Part shown: piece by piece, positions 35,652-44,399 of the stretch | Layout of the letters: the number at the start of each line of letters is the position of its first letter | Position numbering within the stretch: position 1 is the first letter of the stretch | Assembly: GCF_002258785.1 (NCBI RefSeq) | Contig: NZ_NOYI01000027.1 | Span: 1-64,000, forward strand | Source of the DNA: Rhodococcus sp. 06-235-1A | Lineage (GTDB): Bacteria; Actinomycetota; Actinomycetes; Mycobacteriales; Mycobacteriaceae | Length of the DNA: 64,000 nt | Direction: 5' to 3' | Position numbers and translations under genes: made by a program | Notes under the pieces: model-generated | Databases searched by the model: none | Seen by the model: the letters and a program-made list of their open reading frames with translations, nothing else | Told to the model about the DNA's origin: nothing

Positions 35652-36292
35652 TAGATTTCGTTGCTGTCGGCCGCGATGCGGAATCCGTGGCCGGTCGCGT
35701 CGTCGACGCACGAGATGCCGTTCTCGGCGGACGTGCAGGTGAAGCCGGCTTCCGCGATGGTCGCGCCCACCGCGAGTGGTGGATCGATCGACTCCCCGCC
35801 CGAGGTGTACACCACCCCACCCGCGCACATGAAAGCCGCGGGACCGTCGTTGGTGACTCGAATACCGTTGCCCCAGTTGATCATACAATCGTCGGGTCGC
35901 GGCGGCACCGGCGTGGTGGTGCCCTGGCACCCGGCCTCGGTGCGGCTCGCCAACGGCACGATGCCGCACTGGAACAGACCGTCGGGGGAACTGAAGTAGT
36001 ACGCGCCCCCGATGGCGGCGTAGGTCGTCTGCGGTTCGACCGTGGGCGGCGGTTCCGCCGGAGGCGGAGGAGGCGGTAGCGGCACCTCGGTAGTCGTGAT
36101 CGGCGGGGCGGTGGTGGGCGCTGCCGTGGTCGTCGTTACCGCGGGCGTGGTGGTCGACGGCGGCGGAGACTGAGCCGCGGATTCACCACTGCATCCGGCG
36201 AGAACGAGAGCGGAGGCTGCGGCGATCCCGATCACCCCAGCCCGTACCGAACGAATTTTCCTTGCCCTGCTCGACCCGAACGTGCTCAGCAT
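35648..36292 (-). CDS. secreted lipoprotein with Thr/Pro-rich linker
   Basis: A 214-residue protein with a basic N-terminus, hydrophobic helix and lipobox LVLAGC (cysteine near residue 34). A Thr/Pro-rich linker of about 50 residues (TTTPAVTTTTAAPTTAPP, then PPPPPP) leads to a C-terminal domain with six cysteines, likely three disulfides, containing GAYYFSSPDGLFQCGI and CMINWGNGIRV. The domain looks like those of mycobacterial secreted proteins of unknown function. ATG 36292 has GGGG six bases upstream; a GTG six codons earlier is less likely. Confidence 0.82.
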   Translation of the reverse strand: MLSTFGSSRARKIRSVRAGVIGIAAASALVLAGCSGESAAQSPPPSTTTPAVTTTTAAPTTAPPITTTEVPLPPPPPPAEPPPTVEPQTTYAAIGGAYYFSSPDGLFQCGIVPLASRTEAGCQGTTTPVPPRPDDCMINWGNGIRVTNDGPAAFMCAGGVVYTSGGESIDPPLAVGATIAEAGFTCTSAENGISCVDDATGHGFRIAADSNEIY

Positions 36293-36379
36293 GAAAAAAC
36301 CCCGACCCACCTTTCGACACCGACTGCTCGAAGGACCGACGATACCGGCGTCAGGGCCGGCATCGTCCGGCGAGGAGTT

Positions 36380-37180
36380 CTAGGTGTGGCTCAGGCGCCG
36401 GTTGACCTCACGAGTGAGCCATGCGGGCGAGAAGCGCGATCCGAGCGAGAGCGCCTTGGAAGGCAAGCCGACCGGGAAATGCACCTTGTGCAACCGACGC
36501 TTCACCGGACGGGTCGCCGCGAAGATCGCGTCGGACACATCTTTCACGGTCAGTTTGATACCCAACGAGCTCGTGGTGCCCGTCGAGACGCCCTGGGTCA
36601 TCGCCGTCTGGACGAACAGCGGCCACATGGCCTTGACCGAGATGTCGTACTTGCTCCACTCGAGGTCCAACGCCTCGGTGATGCCGCGCACCGCGAACTT
36701 GGTTGCGCCGTACGTCACCAACTCGGGCTGACCGTAGATGGCCGACGCGGAGCACAGGTTGACGACCTGCGCGCCCGGTGTGTCCTTCAGGTAAGGGAAC
36801 GCCGCGAGGGTGCCGTAGATGACCCCGTTGACGTTGATGTCGATCTGACGACGGTGCACCGCGAGCGGCATGTCCTCGAACGCACCCGCGGCCAGAATTC
36901 CGGCGTTGTTGATCAGGATGTCGAGTCGACGACCGTCGCCCTCGGCGACGAACTCCTTCAACCGGGTTTCCCACTGATCGGAGTTGGTTACATCCAAGAT
37001 GCCGGTGACGACGCGGCCGCTGAGCGAGGCAGCTTCCTTGCCGAGCGATGCCAAGCCGGTCTCGTCGATGTCGTAGGCACCGACGAGGTAGCCACTGGCA
37101 GCGAACTTGAGAGCCGTCGCGCGGCCGATACCGGCTGCTGCGCCTGAGATGAAGACAGTTGGTCGAGTCACATCGATCAC
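36380..37180 (-). CDS. short-chain dehydrogenase/reductase
   Basis: A 266-residue classical SDR. The cofactor loop is ISGAAAGIGRA, the structural motif NNAG is in ILINNAGILAA, and the catalytic Ser and Tyr-x3-Lys are in LCSASAIYGQ and TYGATKFA. The acidic residue after strand 2 (AYDIDE) favours NAD(H). The C-terminal tail HFPVGLPSKALSLGSRFSPAWL is amphipathic and may touch the membrane. The start is GTG 37180; a second GTG three codons on is possible. The substrate is unknown. Confidence 0.9.
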   Translation of the reverse strand: MIDVTRPTVFISGAAAGIGRATALKFAASGYLVGAYDIDETGLASLGKEAASLSGRVVTGILDVTNSDQWETRLKEFVAEGDGRRLDILINNAGILAAGAFEDMPLAVHRRQIDINVNGVIYGTLAAFPYLKDTPGAQVVNLCSASAIYGQPELVTYGATKFAVRGITEALDLEWSKYDISVKAMWPLFVQTAMTQGVSTGTTSSLGIKLTVKDVSDAIFAATRPVKRRLHKVHFPVGLPSKALSLGSRFSPAWLTREVNRRLSHT

Positions 37181-37260
37181 CGTACATGTAACCCTACTTG
37201 CCGGTAACCCCCTATCGTCGAATATCGAACAACCGCCGTCGGCGGCTCAGGAGCACCGAA

Positions 37261-37713
37261 GTGAACAACGCGAGAATCGTGCGATCCGTCGTCATCGTGA
37301 CGATCGGCTACGGGGTCGTCCTGGCGATCTGGATCGGCTGGCTGCAGCCCCGGACTCCGCCCGGAACGCTTCCGTACCAGCTGGCGGCCCTGGTGGCCGG
37401 ATTCGGCGCCGCTCTCGGACTGGCGATGATGATCGCCGGACGCCCCACGCGTGAGCAGAAACAACTGATCGAACACGGCGTCGAGGGCTGGGCGACGGTG
37501 GACGCCATCCGCCGAATCGACGACGACACCGCCGAGCTCGACCTCGAATTCACGGTTCCGGGATCGGCCAGCTACTTCGGAAAGATCGTCTACGACATAC
37601 CGAATTCCGACACCTCGCGGTTCGAGCCCGGCACGGTGATCGCCGTCCGCGTCGATCCCGCCCACCGCGAACGGGTCCTGCTCCTACCTCGACCTCAGGG
37701 CCTCGACGAGTAG
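37261..37713 (+). CDS. small two-helix membrane protein with DUF3592-like domain
   Basis: A 150-residue protein with two membrane helices near residues 7-23 and 37-58, then a soluble beta domain (GWATVDAIRRIDDDTAELDLEF and GTVIAVRVDPAHRERVLL) of the DUF3592 kind. The GTG at 37261 has AGGAG nine bases upstream. The end overlaps the convergent YhhN gene by 30 bases. Function unknown. Confidence 0.72.
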   Translation: MNNARIVRSVVIVTIGYGVVLAIWIGWLQPRTPPGTLPYQLAALVAGFGAALGLAMMIAGRPTREQKQLIEHGVEGWATVDAIRRIDDDTAELDLEFTVPGSASYFGKIVYDIPNSDTSRFEPGTVIAVRVDPAHRERVLLLPRPQGLDE

Positions 37714-38319
37714 GACCTGCGCCGCCACATAGGTCGAGAGAACGATCGCCTCGGCTGCCCTGCGATGGCTCTCCTCGGTCAGAAACAGACGTCGGAACAC
37801 GATCAGCGCATCGGAGGCGGTGAACAGCGCTCCGCCGATCATCAGCCGTCGATCGCCGCCCCGCGAGACCGCGCCCGCGGACAGCGTCGCGGTGGTTGCC
37901 AACACTGCCCCGTAGGCCGACAGGGTCGGCGCCACCGCTGGCTGCCGTCGGGCCAGGAGCACCGCCGCGGCCGCCCACCCCGCATACCTCGGGATCGCGT
38001 CGACCGGTGCGGGACGGGCACCCCGTCGGAGCAGCAGATACGTGTAGCTGCCCTGCATCACCGCGAACGCACGCGCACCCCATTCCAGGGCGGAGTCGTC
38101 GTCCGGATCGATCAACAGAACGTCGCCGACGGTAGCGGCCGCAAGGCCTGCCAACAGCACCCGATCACGCGCCGGATCGAGCCCGCTCGCCAGCGCCGGG
38201 ACGATCAGCGGTTTGACTGCACGCTGCAACGACGAAGATCCCGTCCAAGCACCGACAACGGTCACCGCCCCCGCCGCCACCGCGGCCGCGCGAGCCCGCC
38301 GAACCCGACCGACACCCAT
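37684..38319 (-). CDS. YhhN-family membrane protein (lysoplasmalogenase-like)
   Basis: A 211-residue protein with about seven or eight hydrophobic helices and the family segments LAATVGDVLLI, FAVMQGSYTYLL and GGALFTASDALIVFRR. The charged GD and SD pairs within helices match YhhN/TMEM86, whose characterised members cleave the vinyl ether of lysoplasmalogens. Activity in actinobacteria is not established. The ATG at 38319 has GGAGG. It is divergent from the Rv1733c-like gene. Confidence 0.85.
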   Translation of the reverse strand: MGVGRVRRARAAAVAAGAVTVVGAWTGSSSLQRAVKPLIVPALASGLDPARDRVLLAGLAAATVGDVLLIDPDDDSALEWGARAFAVMQGSYTYLLLRRGARPAPVDAIPRYAGWAAAAVLLARRQPAVAPTLSAYGAVLATTATLSAGAVSRGGDRRLMIGGALFTASDALIVFRRLFLTEESHRRAAEAIVLSTYVAAQVLLVEALRSR

Positions 38320-38343
38320 TCCAGACCTCCACCGAAAAATCTC

Positions 38344-38367
38344 GTCACAGTGAAAGTCACATGTGAC
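38344..38367. promoter_or_regulatory. GTCACATGTGAC palindrome and partial repeat
   Basis: A perfect 12-base palindrome (38356-38367) is preceded by GTCACAGTGA (38344-38353) in the 132-base divergent gap. TGTGAC/GTCACA half-sites are the building blocks of CRP/GlxR-type sites, but the standard TGTGA-N6-TCACA spacing is not met. The regulator is unknown. Confidence 0.45.
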
Positions 38368-38451
38368 GCTGACCCCTATCGCTTGATACTCGCAGGTCGC
38401 GTCGCCATCGTGGAAAAGTCGGTCGGAAAATTTCGAGCAGTGGGGACCATC

Positions 38452-39051
38452 ATGCGCCGCAAACTCACCGGGCAGGCCAGTTCTGCGCGCTCCGATGTCT
38501 TCGACCTCCCCAATCCGTTGCTCCGCGACTGCGACCTCCGTCAGGCGCGCATCAAGCGCTGGGTCACCGCCCTGCTCATCGTCATGGTTCCGGTGTCGCT
38601 GTGGATCGGTCTCAGCGCGCACGACGATCAGCAACAGCGGCTCGAAAATCAGAGAAACTCGATTCACCAGGTCACTGCGACCACGACCGACGTGGCAGAG
38701 ACCGCATCGGTCGCATCGACCGAATTCGGATCGTCCGGCGCTGCAGCCGCCACCGCTGTCGACTCCCGCTGGGTATACCGGGGCATCGAACACACCGGAC
38801 GCGTCAGCGTCGACACCGGTTCTCCGGTCGGGACCACCACCGAGATCTGGGTCGACAACAGCGGCAACCTGAGTTTGCGACCACTGACGTCGTCCGACGT
38901 CGCCGCCGCATCCATCTTCAACGCCATCGGTAGCTGGGTGCTGGCCGCGGTAGTTCTCATCGGCTTCTACCACCTGATGTGCTTCCGGTACGACGGTCGA
39001 CGTAATGCGGAGTGGGATCGCGACATCGCCGATCTCCTGAGCCGACACTGA
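38452..39051 (+). CDS. Rv1733c-family membrane protein
   Basis: A 199-residue protein with the layout of M. tuberculosis Rv1733c: NPLLRDCDLRQARIKRW, a first membrane helix (about residues 37-53), an external domain with SRWVYRGIEHTGRV and TEIWVDNSGNLSL, a second helix and the C-terminal EWDRDIADLL. Rv1733c belongs to the dormancy regulon in M. tuberculosis; whether this one is so regulated is unknown. GGGGA six bases before the ATG supports the start. Confidence 0.85.
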   Translation: MRRKLTGQASSARSDVFDLPNPLLRDCDLRQARIKRWVTALLIVMVPVSLWIGLSAHDDQQQRLENQRNSIHQVTATTTDVAETASVASTEFGSSGAAAATAVDSRWVYRGIEHTGRVSVDTGSPVGTTTEIWVDNSGNLSLRPLTSSDVAAASIFNAIGSWVLAAVVLIGFYHLMCFRYDGRRNAEWDRDIADLLSRH

Positions 39052-39121
39052 CCGATCCCCTGATTCCTTCGGGATCAGGCCCGCGTTGCGATAGATAGTT
39101 AGTGTATGTAACAATAAATCG

Positions 39122-39583
39122 GTGAGTCACTCCGACGAAGACATCCGGGACCTTCTCTCACAGTTGGTCACCAGCTCATCGCGCTTCGTCCGATTGGCCG
39201 CGCGGTTCGGCAGCGACGAATGGCCGCGAGCATGGATGCGAGCCCTGTCGTTGCTCGAGGAATACCAGCCGGTGCGAATCAGCACCTTCGCCGAGCTGGA
39301 TCGATGCTCCCAACCATCGGCGACGGCGTTGCTCGCCAAGCTGAGCAACGCCGACCTCGTCACCAGACGATCGGACCCCGACGACTCGCGCGCCGTGCTC
39401 GTCGAGATGACCGAGGCCGGCCACCGGTGGCTCGCCGACGGTCGACGCCACCTCGTCGACGGACTGGTCCCGTACCTGTCCGACCGTGACCCAGAACAGA
39501 TCCAGAAACTGACCGACGGCTTGAGCGAGCTACGCAGCATTCTCGAGCCCGTCGATCACGGAATGAGAGGAACTCTTTCGTGA
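39122..39583 (+). CDS. MarR-family transcription regulator
   Basis: A 153-residue winged-helix regulator. The recognition region is FAELDRCSQPSATALLAKLSNADLVTR (quoted in part: CSQPSATALLAKL) and the wing is RSDPDDSRAVLVEMTEAG, the MarR DxR signature. It overlaps the MFS gene by four bases (GTGA), so it very likely represses that transporter and itself in response to a toxic compound. A short GTTA-N7-TAAC dyad precedes the GTG start. Confidence 0.92.
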   Translation: MSHSDEDIRDLLSQLVTSSSRFVRLAARFGSDEWPRAWMRALSLLEEYQPVRISTFAELDRCSQPSATALLAKLSNADLVTRRSDPDDSRAVLVEMTEAGHRWLADGRRHLVDGLVPYLSDRDPEQIQKLTDGLSELRSILEPVDHGMRGTLS

Positions 39584-40806
39584 CCGCCAGCACCTCCTCC
39601 GACAGCCTCTTGAAGCAACCCCGCGCGGTGTGGGCTGTCGCATTCGCCAGCGTCATCGCCTTCATGGGCATCGGCCTCGTGGATCCCATCCTCAAGCCGA
39701 TCGGTGAGCAACTCGATGCCTCGCCGTCCCAGGTGTCACTGCTCTTCACCAGCTACATGCTCGTCACCGGCGTCGCAATGCTGATCACCGGAGTGGTGTC
39801 CAGCCGCTTCGGCCCGAAGCGGACATTGCTGGTGGGCCTGGCGATCATCGTCGTCTTCGCCGCGCTGGCCGGCACGTCCGGATCGGTCGGCGAGATCATC
39901 GGCTTCCGCGCCGGCTGGGGACTGGGCAACGCGCTCTTCATCGCCACGGCGCTGTCGACCATTGTCGGTGCCGCGTCGGGTGGAGTCGCGCGGGCGATCA
40001 TCCTCTACGAGGCCGCGCTGGGTATCGGCATCGCGACCGGTCCCCTCGTCGGCGGCGTCCTGGGTGGATTCAGCTGGCGTGGACCGTTCTTCGGCGTCGC
40101 GGCCCTGATGGCCGTCGCGTTCATCCTGCTCATCGTCATGCTCCCCGACACCCCCAAGCCCGCGCACACCACCTCGATCCTCGATCCGTTTCGTGCGCTT
40201 CGGCACCGCGGATTGTTGACCGTCGGGATCACTGCTCTGCTCTACAACTACGGCTTCTTCACCCTGCTCGCGTACACGCCGTTCCCACTGGACATGGGCA
40301 CCTACTCGATCGGATTCATCTTCTTCGGCTGGGGCCTGTGCCTGGCCGTGGCGTCGGTGTTCATCGCACCGAAGCTGCAGCGGGCCTTCGGAACGCTGAA
40401 CATGATGATGCTCGCGCTCCTGCTGTTCGCCGTCGACCTGGGCGTCATGGCGATGTTCACCGAGAACAAGACCGTCCTGATCGTGGGAACCGTCGTGGCC
40501 GGGTTGTTCCTCGGCGTCAACAACACCCTGATCACCGAGACGGTCATGATCTCGGCACCGGTCGAACGGTCGACGGCATCGGCTGCCTACAGCTTCGTTC
40601 GCTTCACCGGTGGAGCAGCGGCGCCGTACCTGGCAGGCAAGCTGGGCGAGTCCAACATGCACGTGCCGTTCTGGGTGGGTGCCGCGTGCACCGCGCTGGC
40701 GATCGTCGTCCTTGCCACCGGACGGAAGGTGCTCGCTCACGTCGACGACCACGAACCTGCACCTCACAGCATCGACGAGGCCCGGGCTGTGACGGTCGGC
40801 GACTGA
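39580..40806 (+). CDS. MFS drug-type transporter
   Basis: A 408-residue major facilitator with twelve predicted membrane helices. The loop 2-3 motif is GVVSSRFGPKRTLLVGL, close to the classical G-x3-D/R-x-G-R, and GIATGPLVGGVLGGFSWRGPFF matches motif C of proton-driven exporters. Coupled to marR, it probably exports a drug-like molecule. The gene ends 24 bases before the hairpin at 40831-40865. Confidence 0.92.
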   Translation: MTASTSSDSLLKQPRAVWAVAFASVIAFMGIGLVDPILKPIGEQLDASPSQVSLLFTSYMLVTGVAMLITGVVSSRFGPKRTLLVGLAIIVVFAALAGTSGSVGEIIGFRAGWGLGNALFIATALSTIVGAASGGVARAIILYEAALGIGIATGPLVGGVLGGFSWRGPFFGVAALMAVAFILLIVMLPDTPKPAHTTSILDPFRALRHRGLLTVGITALLYNYGFFTLLAYTPFPLDMGTYSIGFIFFGWGLCLAVASVFIAPKLQRAFGTLNMMMLALLLFAVDLGVMAMFTENKTVLIVGTVVAGLFLGVNNTLITETVMISAPVERSTASAAYSFVRFTGGAAAPYLAGKLGESNMHVPFWVGAACTALAIVVLATGRKVLAHVDDHEPAPHSIDEARAVTVGD

Positions 40807-40830
40807 ATTACGTTCATCCGAAAGCCTTTT

Positions 40831-40865
40831 CGCGACGGTCGAGATCACGGATCTCGGCCGTCGCG
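40831..40865. terminator. terminator hairpin after the MFS gene
   Basis: CGCGACGGTCGAGATC and GATCTCGGCCGTCGCG pair over 16 bases with one G-U pair and an ACG loop, just after CTTTT. Closes the marR-MFS operon. The remaining gap to 41079 shows no gene; it is the leader region of the secreted-protein gene. Confidence 0.7.
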
Positions 40866-41079
40866 TCGCATCTGCGGCCCCTCTCGCCACATGAGCCTCA
40901 TCCGTAACACTTCCATAACCAAACCACTGTAAAGCTCTTTTCTGTTTGCTGGACCGGACGGTTGGTTTACGGTTCCCCCATCACGGTTGTTCGTGTGACT
41001 CACCAACAACACTCGTTCCGCGTGGGAGGACGGGTGCGCGCAGCACGATGCTGCCACTGACCGAAGGGCCACAATCTCC

Positions 41080-41359
41080 ATGTCGCAGAAGTCGATCGCC
41101 AGGTCCAAGAAGGCGCGCCTCGCCGCTGCCGGGGCCGCCATGGCGCTGTCCCTCTCCATCGCCGCACCGGGAATTGCCAGTGCGCAGGAACCGACGACCC
41201 CCGAAAGTTCCGCCGTCGAGCAGCCGGCCACCGAGGGCGGCACCGAATCCGGGGCCCCCGCCGCCGGAGAAGGCGCAGGCGTGGACGGATCGGCCACAGC
41301 CTCCGTCGACGGGCAGCTCCAAGCCCCCGCCCCCGCTGTCACCCCCGAGGATGCGGCCG
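41080..41359 (+). pseudogene. 5' part of a secreted-protein gene, cut by the palindrome axis
   Basis: Ninety-three codons of a secreted Ala/Pro/Glu-rich protein. The N-terminus has basic residues, a hydrophobic segment (AAAGAAMALSLSIAAPGI) and a signal-peptidase site ASA-QE near residue 35. The mature part is low complexity (EPTTPESSAVEQPATEGG). At 41359/41360 the DNA folds back, so beyond this point the frame only reads its own complement. No stop occurs until 41874, giving an artificial 264-residue product. The original C-terminus is not in the window and the protein cannot be identified. Confidence 0.8.
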
Positions 41360-41373
41360 CGGCCGCATCCTCG
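41346..41373. other. axis of the giant palindrome
   Basis: Perfect symmetry is centred between 41359 and 41360. The core GCGGCCGCGGCCGC (41353-41366) is itself a natural-looking self-complementary GC run encoding alanines. It could have acted as the hinge for template switching in vivo or in library preparation. There is no spacer, adapter or insertion-sequence trace. Confidence 0.95.
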
Positions 41374-41639
41374 GGGGTGACAGCGGGGGCGGGGGCTTGG
41401 AGCTGCCCGTCGACGGAGGCTGTGGCCGATCCGTCCACGCCTGCGCCTTCTCCGGCGGCGGGGGCCCCGGATTCGGTGCCGCCCTCGGTGGCCGGCTGCT
41501 CGACGGCGGAACTTTCGGGGGTCGTCGGTTCCTGCGCACTGGCAATTCCCGGTGCGGCGATGGAGAGGGACAGCGCCATGGCGGCCCCGGCAGCGGCGAG
41601 GCGCGCCTTCTTGGACCTGGCGATCGACTTCTGCGACAT
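41360..41639 (-). pseudogene. mirror copy of the truncated secreted-protein gene
   Basis: The same 93 codons as at 41080-41359, now running leftward into the axis. The two signal-peptide halves face each other head to head at their broken 3' ends. Confidence 0.8.
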
Positions 41640-41853
41640 GGAGATTGTGGCCCTTCGGTCAGTGGCAGCATCGTGCTGCGCGCACCCGTCCTCCCACGCG
41701 GAACGAGTGTTGTTGGTGAGTCACACGAACAACCGTGATGGGGGAACCGTAAACCAACCGTCCGGTCCAGCAAACAGAAAAGAGCTTTACAGTGGTTTGG
41801 TTATGGAAGTGTTACGGATGAGGCTCATGTGGCGAGAGGGGCCGCAGATGCGA

Positions 41854-41888
41854 CGCGACGGCCGAGATCCGTGATCTCGACCGTCGCG
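41854..41888. terminator. mirror copy of the MFS terminator
   Basis: The same 16-bp stem with ACG-type loop as at 40831-40865, here following the leftward MFS gene. Confidence 0.68.
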
Positions 41889-41912
41889 AAAAGGCTTTCG
41901 GATGAACGTAAT

Positions 41913-43139
41913 TCAGTCGCCGACCGTCACAGCCCGGGCCTCGTCGATGCTGTGAGGTGCAGGTTCGTGGTCGTCGACGTGAGCGAGCACCTTCCGTCCG
42001 GTGGCAAGGACGACGATCGCCAGCGCGGTGCACGCGGCACCCACCCAGAACGGCACGTGCATGTTGGACTCGCCCAGCTTGCCTGCCAGGTACGGCGCCG
42101 CTGCTCCACCGGTGAAGCGAACGAAGCTGTAGGCAGCCGATGCCGTCGACCGTTCGACCGGTGCCGAGATCATGACCGTCTCGGTGATCAGGGTGTTGTT
42201 GACGCCGAGGAACAACCCGGCCACGACGGTTCCCACGATCAGGACGGTCTTGTTCTCGGTGAACATCGCCATGACGCCCAGGTCGACGGCGAACAGCAGG
42301 AGCGCGAGCATCATCATGTTCAGCGTTCCGAAGGCCCGCTGCAGCTTCGGTGCGATGAACACCGACGCCACGGCCAGGCACAGGCCCCAGCCGAAGAAGA
42401 TGAATCCGATCGAGTAGGTGCCCATGTCCAGTGGGAACGGCGTGTACGCGAGCAGGGTGAAGAAGCCGTAGTTGTAGAGCAGAGCAGTGATCCCGACGGT
42501 CAACAATCCGCGGTGCCGAAGCGCACGAAACGGATCGAGGATCGAGGTGGTGTGCGCGGGCTTGGGGGTGTCGGGGAGCATGACGATGAGCAGGATGAAC
42601 GCGACGGCCATCAGGGCCGCGACGCCGAAGAACGGTCCACGCCAGCTGAATCCACCCAGGACGCCGCCGACGAGGGGACCGGTCGCGATGCCGATACCCA
42701 GCGCGGCCTCGTAGAGGATGATCGCCCGCGCGACTCCACCCGACGCGGCACCGACAATGGTCGACAGCGCCGTGGCGATGAAGAGCGCGTTGCCCAGTCC
42801 CCAGCCGGCGCGGAAGCCGATGATCTCGCCGACCGATCCGGACGTGCCGGCCAGCGCGGCGAAGACGACGATGATCGCCAGGCCCACCAGCAATGTCCGC
42901 TTCGGGCCGAAGCGGCTGGACACCACTCCGGTGATCAGCATTGCGACGCCGGTGACGAGCATGTAGCTGGTGAAGAGCAGTGACACCTGGGACGGCGAGG
43001 CATCGAGTTGCTCACCGATCGGCTTGAGGATGGGATCCACGAGGCCGATGCCCATGAAGGCGATGACGCTGGCGAATGCGACAGCCCACACCGCGCGGGG
43101 TTGCTTCAAGAGGCTGTCGGAGGAGGTGCTGGCGGTCAC
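41913..43139 (-). CDS. MFS drug-type transporter (mirror copy)
   Basis: A 408-residue, twelve-helix exporter identical to the product of 39580-40806. It keeps the GTGA overlap with its marR gene, so the operon is duplicated intact. Confidence 0.9.
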   Translation of the reverse strand: MTASTSSDSLLKQPRAVWAVAFASVIAFMGIGLVDPILKPIGEQLDASPSQVSLLFTSYMLVTGVAMLITGVVSSRFGPKRTLLVGLAIIVVFAALAGTSGSVGEIIGFRAGWGLGNALFIATALSTIVGAASGGVARAIILYEAALGIGIATGPLVGGVLGGFSWRGPFFGVAALMAVAFILLIVMLPDTPKPAHTTSILDPFRALRHRGLLTVGITALLYNYGFFTLLAYTPFPLDMGTYSIGFIFFGWGLCLAVASVFIAPKLQRAFGTLNMMMLALLLFAVDLGVMAMFTENKTVLIVGTVVAGLFLGVNNTLITETVMISAPVERSTASAAYSFVRFTGGAAAPYLAGKLGESNMHVPFWVGAACTALAIVVLATGRKVLAHVDDHEPAPHSIDEARAVTVGD

Positions 43140-43597
43140 GAAAGAGTTCCTCTCATTCCGTGATCGACGGGCTCGAGAATGCTGCGTAGCTCGCTCAAGC
43201 CGTCGGTCAGTTTCTGGATCTGTTCTGGGTCACGGTCGGACAGGTACGGGACCAGTCCGTCGACGAGGTGGCGTCGACCGTCGGCGAGCCACCGGTGGCC
43301 GGCCTCGGTCATCTCGACGAGCACGGCGCGCGAGTCGTCGGGGTCCGATCGTCTGGTGACGAGGTCGGCGTTGCTCAGCTTGGCGAGCAACGCCGTCGCC
43401 GATGGTTGGGAGCATCGATCCAGCTCGGCGAAGGTGCTGATTCGCACCGGCTGGTATTCCTCGAGCAACGACAGGGCTCGCATCCATGCTCGCGGCCATT
43501 CGTCGCTGCCGAACCGCGCGGCCAATCGGACGAAGCGCGATGAGCTGGTGACCAACTGTGAGAGAAGGTCCCGGATGTCTTCGTCGGAGTGACTCAC
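43136..43597 (-). CDS. MarR-family regulator (mirror copy)
   Basis: The same 153-residue winged-helix protein as at 39122-39583, with its promoter region present at 43598-43667. If both copies are real they would act on the same operator sequences. Confidence 0.9.
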   Translation of the reverse strand: MSHSDEDIRDLLSQLVTSSSRFVRLAARFGSDEWPRAWMRALSLLEEYQPVRISTFAELDRCSQPSATALLAKLSNADLVTRRSDPDDSRAVLVEMTEAGHRWLADGRRHLVDGLVPYLSDRDPEQIQKLTDGLSELRSILEPVDHGMRGTLS

Positions 43598-43667
43598 CGA
43601 TTTATTGTTACATACACTAACTATCTATCGCAACGCGGGCCTGATCCCGAAGGAATCAGGGGATCGG

Positions 43668-44267
43668 TCAGTGTCGGCTCAGGAGATCGGCGATGTCGCG
43701 ATCCCACTCCGCATTACGTCGACCGTCGTACCGGAAGCACATCAGGTGGTAGAAGCCGATGAGAACTACCGCGGCCAGCACCCAGCTACCGATGGCGTTG
43801 AAGATGGATGCGGCGGCGACGTCGGACGACGTCAGTGGTCGCAAACTCAGGTTGCCGCTGTTGTCGACCCAGATCTCGGTGGTGGTCCCGACCGGAGAAC
43901 CGGTGTCGACGCTGACGCGTCCGGTGTGTTCGATGCCCCGGTATACCCAGCGGGAGTCGACAGCGGTGGCGGCTGCAGCGCCGGACGATCCGAATTCGGT
44001 CGATGCGACCGATGCGGTCTCTGCCACGTCGGTCGTGGTCGCAGTGACCTGGTGAATCGAGTTTCTCTGATTTTCGAGCCGCTGTTGCTGATCGTCGTGC
44101 GCGCTGAGACCGATCCACAGCGACACCGGAACCATGACGATGAGCAGGGCGGTGACCCAGCGCTTGATGCGCGCCTGACGGAGGTCGCAGTCGCGGAGCA
44201 ACGGATTGGGGAGGTCGAAGACATCGGAGCGCGCAGAACTGGCCTGCCCGGTGAGTTTGCGGCGCAT
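43668..44267 (-). CDS. Rv1733c-family membrane protein (mirror copy)
   Basis: A 199-residue two-helix protein identical to that at 38452-39051, including the GGGGA ribosome site. Confidence 0.83.
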   Translation of the reverse strand: MRRKLTGQASSARSDVFDLPNPLLRDCDLRQARIKRWVTALLIVMVPVSLWIGLSAHDDQQQRLENQRNSIHQVTATTTDVAETASVASTEFGSSGAAAATAVDSRWVYRGIEHTGRVSVDTGSPVGTTTEIWVDNSGNLSLRPLTSSDVAAASIFNAIGSWVLAAVVLIGFYHLMCFRYDGRRNAEWDRDIADLLSRH

Positions 44268-44351
44268 GATGGTCCCCACTGCTCGAAATTTTCCGACCGA
44301 CTTTTCCACGATGGCGACGCGACCTGCGAGTATCAAGCGATAGGGGTCAGC

Positions 44352-44375
44352 GTCACATGTGACTTTCACTGTGAC
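44352..44375. promoter_or_regulatory. GTCACATGTGAC palindrome (mirror copy)
   Basis: Mirror of 38344-38367 in the gap between the Rv1733c-like and YhhN genes; the 12-base palindrome itself is at 44352-44363. Confidence 0.43.
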
Positions 44376-44399
44376 GAGATTTTTCGGTGGAGGTCTGGA

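Noticed and set aside
40866-41079. ydaO-type (c-di-AMP) riboswitch before the secreted-protein gene
   Set aside because: The long leader invites this idea, since such riboswitches often precede cell-wall secreted proteins in actinobacteria, but the conserved core was not found.
40845-41874. Two overlapping 264-codon antisense ORFs at the palindrome axis as a novel gene pair
   Set aside because: Each is 93 real codons followed by the complement of the same DNA. The rest is a by-product of the fold-back, not an evolved protein.
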